Below, in pieces: positions 61,243-64,000 of a DNA stretch of 64,000 bases. How positions within the stretch are numbered: position 1 is the first letter of the stretch; every line of letters begins with the position of its first letter. The stretch is from a virus. Under the pieces are notes generated by a model, which saw nothing but the letters and a program-made list of their open reading frames with translations, was not told the origin of the DNA and did not search any database. The position numbers and the translations under genes were made by a program. Location: positions 1-64,000 of IMG/VR virus record IMGVR_UViG_3300034082_002235; one strand, given 5' to 3'.

Positions 61243-61923
61243 TTATAATAATTTATTTGACTTACGAATATTCTCCTCACCCCACATCGGTTGGAGATTG
61301 TTTAACGACCAACATCTCATAAACTCATCATCTCCCATCTCTTGAATATTAAAAGAAGTGATTGGTAGTTTATGGTCAACATGCCAAATCCCATAATTAT
61401 CCCAAGTCATCGTGTCCGTGAATTGTTTTTCTAAATGATTAATTAATTCTTCCGGTGTATATTGTAGGATGTCAAAGTAATGACCGTATTTATCCACATT
61501 ACTTTCTTTTAAGACTGTGTAAATGGCGGTTCTGAAATTAGATATTAGTTTATATAATGGGTCTGAGTCTTTACGGTTTTTTTCATAATCACGTTTGGTT
61601 TTTCTCCACTTATCAACATTTTCAGTCCTCCATTTTTTATGATATTCTGTTAAATATTCTCTATTTTTTTCAGACCATTTTTTGTGATATTCTAATTTTT
61701 TTTCTTTATGTTTGTGATAAGTTCGTTTATCTGATTCTTTTTTACCACCAAGAAATCTTCTACCGGATGGGCCCATTATAACTCCATTTTCTTTTAATAC
61801 TCTTAAAATTGTTGGTTTACTAATTCCCGTTTTTTCAGAAATAGTATGTGAACCTAAAAGGTCTTGATTATACATTTTAAGTATATTTTTTAACTCCTCT
61901 TCTGTTGGTATAAATTTTTTCAT
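61243..61923 (-). CDS. HNH homing endonuclease with fused N-terminal HTH
   Basis: 226 residues. N-terminal HTH (about 1-50: TEEELKNILKMYNQDLLGSHTISEKTG then KPTILRVLKENGV), a Lys/Tyr-rich linker with KKWRTENVDKWRK, C-terminal HNH core WHVDHKLPITSFN and NLQPMWGEENIRKSN. Same nuclease type as at 12987 and 17179, but its DNA-binding regulator is in the same chain instead of a separate RHH gene. Inserted between capsid gene terminator and leader-gene operon, with TATTTATA (61928-61935) 4 nt upstream. Confidence 0.85.
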   Translation of the reverse strand: MKKFIPTEEELKNILKMYNQDLLGSHTISEKTGISKPTILRVLKENGVIMGPSGRRFLGGKKESDKRTYHKHKEKKLEYHKKWSEKNREYLTEYHKKWRTENVDKWRKTKRDYEKNRKDSDPLYKLISNFRTAIYTVLKESNVDKYGHYFDILQYTPEELINHLEKQFTDTMTWDNYGIWHVDHKLPITSFNIQEMGDDEFMRCWSLNNLQPMWGEENIRKSNKLL

Positions 61924-61927
61924 ATAA

Positions 61928-61935
61928 TATAAATA
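61928..61935 (-). promoter_or_regulatory. TATTTATA motif 4 nt before the HTH-HNH gene
   Basis: Sense orientation on the minus strand. Confidence 0.35.
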
Positions 61936-61981
61936 TACAACAATTATACCAAAAAACCGATTATTGAAAATAAAGGAATAA

Positions 61982-62006
61982 AAAAAGGGACATATAGTCC
62001 CTTTTT
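61982..62006 (-). terminator. Terminator after the major capsid gene
   Basis: Perfect 10-bp stem (AAAAAGGGAC / GTCCCTTTTT) with a 5-nt loop ATATA; T run on the minus strand. Ends capsid transcription. Confidence 0.9.
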
Positions 62007-62028
62007 ATTAAATATTTTAAGATTTTGA

Positions 62029-63816
62029 TTATCTCAATTCTCTTAAATCGAATGTTCTAACACCATCAACAGTAATTCTTCCGTAAAATCTGTTGTTCAC
62101 CATTTTTTTCGCGTAACGAGTCATTATACCTTTAATCGGTGTAAAGTTGAATGGGTTGTACATTGTTGGAGTTAATTGTAATGGTACGTATGGTGCGTAG
62201 ATGTATCCTGTGTCTAACAATGATGTTCCTTTGTGTCCCATTAACACTTGGTTTGGTGGGAAGTAAGGGTCACGGTAAACTTGGTAACGTCCTGCAAGAG
62301 TACCAACTCTTTCAATACCCATGTTGTATTGGTCTTGCTCAGGAGAAGCATTTGATACGTGGAAGTATTCTAAATCGTCAAAGATAGCAGAGATTTCAGA
62401 AGAAACAACAATCCAGTTAGCTCCACCTCTTAATGTAGATTTGTGGATTTGAGCAGAGATTTGGTTAATCGCTGTAATAAGCGTTTGGTTCCAGTCTTTT
62501 TGAGTATAAGGAACAGCAGAAGAACCTAAACGTTTCCAACCATTGTAATCCCATCTCAAGTTCCAAGCAGCACCTTTACGTAAATCTCTTAAGATTTCAC
62601 GGTCAATTTCTGCCGCCACTTGCTCAGATAATAAAGCTGTTAATTCAGCTTCAGCATCGATGTTGTGGAATGCAGCAACGTCTTGTGCCATTTCAGGAGA
62701 CCATTGTGCTCTTAATTTTCTTTCTGTTACAGAAACAGTAACTGACATAAGGTCAAAAGAAACCTCACCAATTTTATCTTCAAACTCTAAGTTTTTGTAG
62801 ATTTTATAAGATGCGGTGAATGCAGCATCATTAGCAGTTGAAGATGAGAATGTTGAACCTGTGTAACCGTCCATTGAACCACCACAAGTAATACAAACTG
62901 GTACTTGTAAGTCAACCTCTAAGTAGATTTTACCTTGAGCATCACATACGTTGTCATATTGACCACCTCCTGTTTTACTATCAGGGAATACTAATGTAGA
63001 GTTATTATTTCCGTATTCAACAATACCTTTACCATATTTTTGAGTTACAACTCTAAATAAATAAGGGTTATTTACGTTAGCCGCAGTTGTTGGGTTACCA
63101 GCAGCGCCTTTAATAGTTAAATCAGCTAAGAAAGATTCGTTATCCATTGGTTGACCGTCAGGACCGATTAATTTACCTGCTCCATCAGATGCGAAACCTG
63201 ACATAACGATTAATACTTTTCTGTAATCAGATGTTCCATATCCTGAAACAACTAATTGGTCTCCAGCCCACGCAACAGTTGCAACAGACGCAGTAATAGC
63301 GGAAAATTGTCCTTTTGAATAGTCATATAAACCTGGTGGGTCTAAAGCTGGTTCATTACCTTCATAGAATCTGTCATAAAGGTCTTTTGTATTATTGTAG
63401 TCATATCCACTGTTTGGTGTTTGACCTTCAGTTGCATTTGGTGCTCCGTAAGGTGCGTAGTGAGCTCCCGGAGTTTCGTATGCTTGAATGTTTGGTACGA
63501 AGTAGAATAATTTACCAATTGGTAAGTTCATTGCTTGTACTGAAACGATGTCGTTAGATAATAATTTAGAGAATACTCTTCTAACGATTGGGAAAACCAC
63601 TGTTTCAAATGCACCTGTATCAGATGTAGATGATGCTTCGTTAATTAAATACGATGCTTGGTTTTCATATAATTGTGCAACGTTTTCTCTCATGTGACCT
63701 TTAAGACCCTCTAAGAATCCTAATTTATCCCATTTGTTGATTGTGTCTTCTTTGATAACTTTAAGGTGTTTTAACCCGATGTTACCAACTAATCCTGATT
63801 CTAATAATGCTCCCAT
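62029..63816 (-). CDS. 23: Major capsid protein gp23
   Basis: 595 residues. Similar to T4 gp23 along its length: the N-terminal propeptide; the core start VVFPIVRRVFSKLLSNDIVSVQAM; LRAQWSPEMAQDVAAFHNIDAEAELTALLSEQVAAEIDREIL; and the C-terminal GRYQVYRDPYFPPNQVLMG and YAPYVPLQLTPTMYNPFNF. The expected prohead protease cut lies at YLINE/ASST (E60/A61), as T4 gp23 is cut at residue 65 after LIAE. It is followed by a clean terminator; a sense TATTTAT copy is not seen upstream, where A/T tracts fill the gap. Confidence 0.93.
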   Translation of the reverse strand: MGALLESGLVGNIGLKHLKVIKEDTINKWDKLGFLEGLKGHMRENVAQLYENQASYLINEASSTSDTGAFETVVFPIVRRVFSKLLSNDIVSVQAMNLPIGKLFYFVPNIQAYETPGAHYAPYGAPNATEGQTPNSGYDYNNTKDLYDRFYEGNEPALDPPGLYDYSKGQFSAITASVATVAWAGDQLVVSGYGTSDYRKVLIVMSGFASDGAGKLIGPDGQPMDNESFLADLTIKGAAGNPTTAANVNNPYLFRVVTQKYGKGIVEYGNNNSTLVFPDSKTGGGQYDNVCDAQGKIYLEVDLQVPVCITCGGSMDGYTGSTFSSSTANDAAFTASYKIYKNLEFEDKIGEVSFDLMSVTVSVTERKLRAQWSPEMAQDVAAFHNIDAEAELTALLSEQVAAEIDREILRDLRKGAAWNLRWDYNGWKRLGSSAVPYTQKDWNQTLITAINQISAQIHKSTLRGGANWIVVSSEISAIFDDLEYFHVSNASPEQDQYNMGIERVGTLAGRYQVYRDPYFPPNQVLMGHKGTSLLDTGYIYAPYVPLQLTPTMYNPFNFTPIKGIMTRYAKKMVNNRFYGRITVDGVRTFDLRELR

Positions 63817-63857
63817 TTTAAAATATTTTGTTTTTGATTTTTATTTATTTATTTTGA

Positions 63858-64000
63858 TTACCCTAATTTACTCATTAAATCTTTCATTCTAAGGAATTGA
63901 GGATTTTCATAAGTTTTTGATTCAAGTAGAGTAGTCGATGAACCTGTAGATACTGTTTTTTGAATTTTGTTTCCTACTGATTCACTAATTGATTTTTTAA
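63858..64000 (-). CDS. 22: Possible prohead scaffold protein gp22, C-terminal fragment
   Basis: The last 47 residues of a minus-strand gene cut by the right edge; the tail reads ESKTYENPQFLRMKDLMSKLG. In T4 the scaffold gene 22 stands directly before 23, and this fragment lies directly before the capsid gene in the same direction. The scaffold fills the prohead, and is digested by the protease. The sequence is too short for proof. Confidence 0.4.
   Translation of the reverse strand, partial: KKSISESVGNKIQKTVSTGSSTTLLESKTYENPQFLRMKDLMSKLG

Noticed and set aside
63817-63857. TATTTAT promoter for the capsid gene
   Set aside because: The copies there (TTTATTTATTTA on the plus strand) face the wrong way for the minus-strand capsid gene.

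Overview
The window is part of the genome of a large, AT-rich, T4-superfamily contractile-tailed phage (myovirus). The T4-type core is recognisable: tail tube gp19 (cut by the left edge), tail sheath gp18, a gp15-like sheath terminator, gp14-like and gp13-like neck proteins, major capsid protein gp23, a probable gp22-like scaffold (cut by the right edge), a gp5-like baseplate hub protein with an OB-fold, a family B DNA polymerase, a gp55-like late sigma factor, PhoH and dUTPase. The host is probably a member of the Bacteroidetes. Three genes carry textbook Bacteroidetes promoters (TTTG, 19-21 nt, TAnnTTTG), Shine-Dalgarno sequences are nearly absent, and one fibre carries a Fibrobacter-type FISUMP domain.

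Layout. 1-7638 (minus): tube, a HAD-family protein, sheath, sheath terminator, a row of small ES-leader genes and a neck gene. 7694-12961 (plus): SNF2 helicase with an intein, a nuclease-like protein, the gp13-like neck protein. 12987-17835: DNA polymerase flanked by two RHH+HNH homing cassettes. 17832-24318 (minus): glycosyltransferase island. 24561-31524 (minus): fibre and adhesin genes with Pro-Thr repeats and a 39-copy 15-residue repeat. 31549-34482 (plus): small conserved phage proteins. 34568-47546 (plus): homing endonuclease, more glycosyltransferases, exonuclease, a dUTPase gene broken by a split intein with an endonuclease gene inside it, PhoH, sigma factor. 47566-53704 (plus): baseplate and hub genes. 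53775-58991: HNH gene and accessory genes. 57160-64000 (minus): capsid gene followed by predicted internal virion proteins with peptidoglycan-related domains.

Two systems stand out. First, the dut gene is split at the active-site motif 3 into N-extein+IntN and IntC+C-extein, with a free-standing PD-(D/E)XK endonuclease gene between the halves. Second, about ten proteins share short N-terminal leaders ending in [LIV]-x-E followed by Q or A. The same cut motif lies at the expected prohead-protease site of the major capsid protein, which suggests a capsid-targeting signal for a set of packaged proteins, several with cell-wall domains. A TATTTAT motif recurs upstream of about 20 genes in the sense direction and may be the late promoter read by the gp55-like factor.
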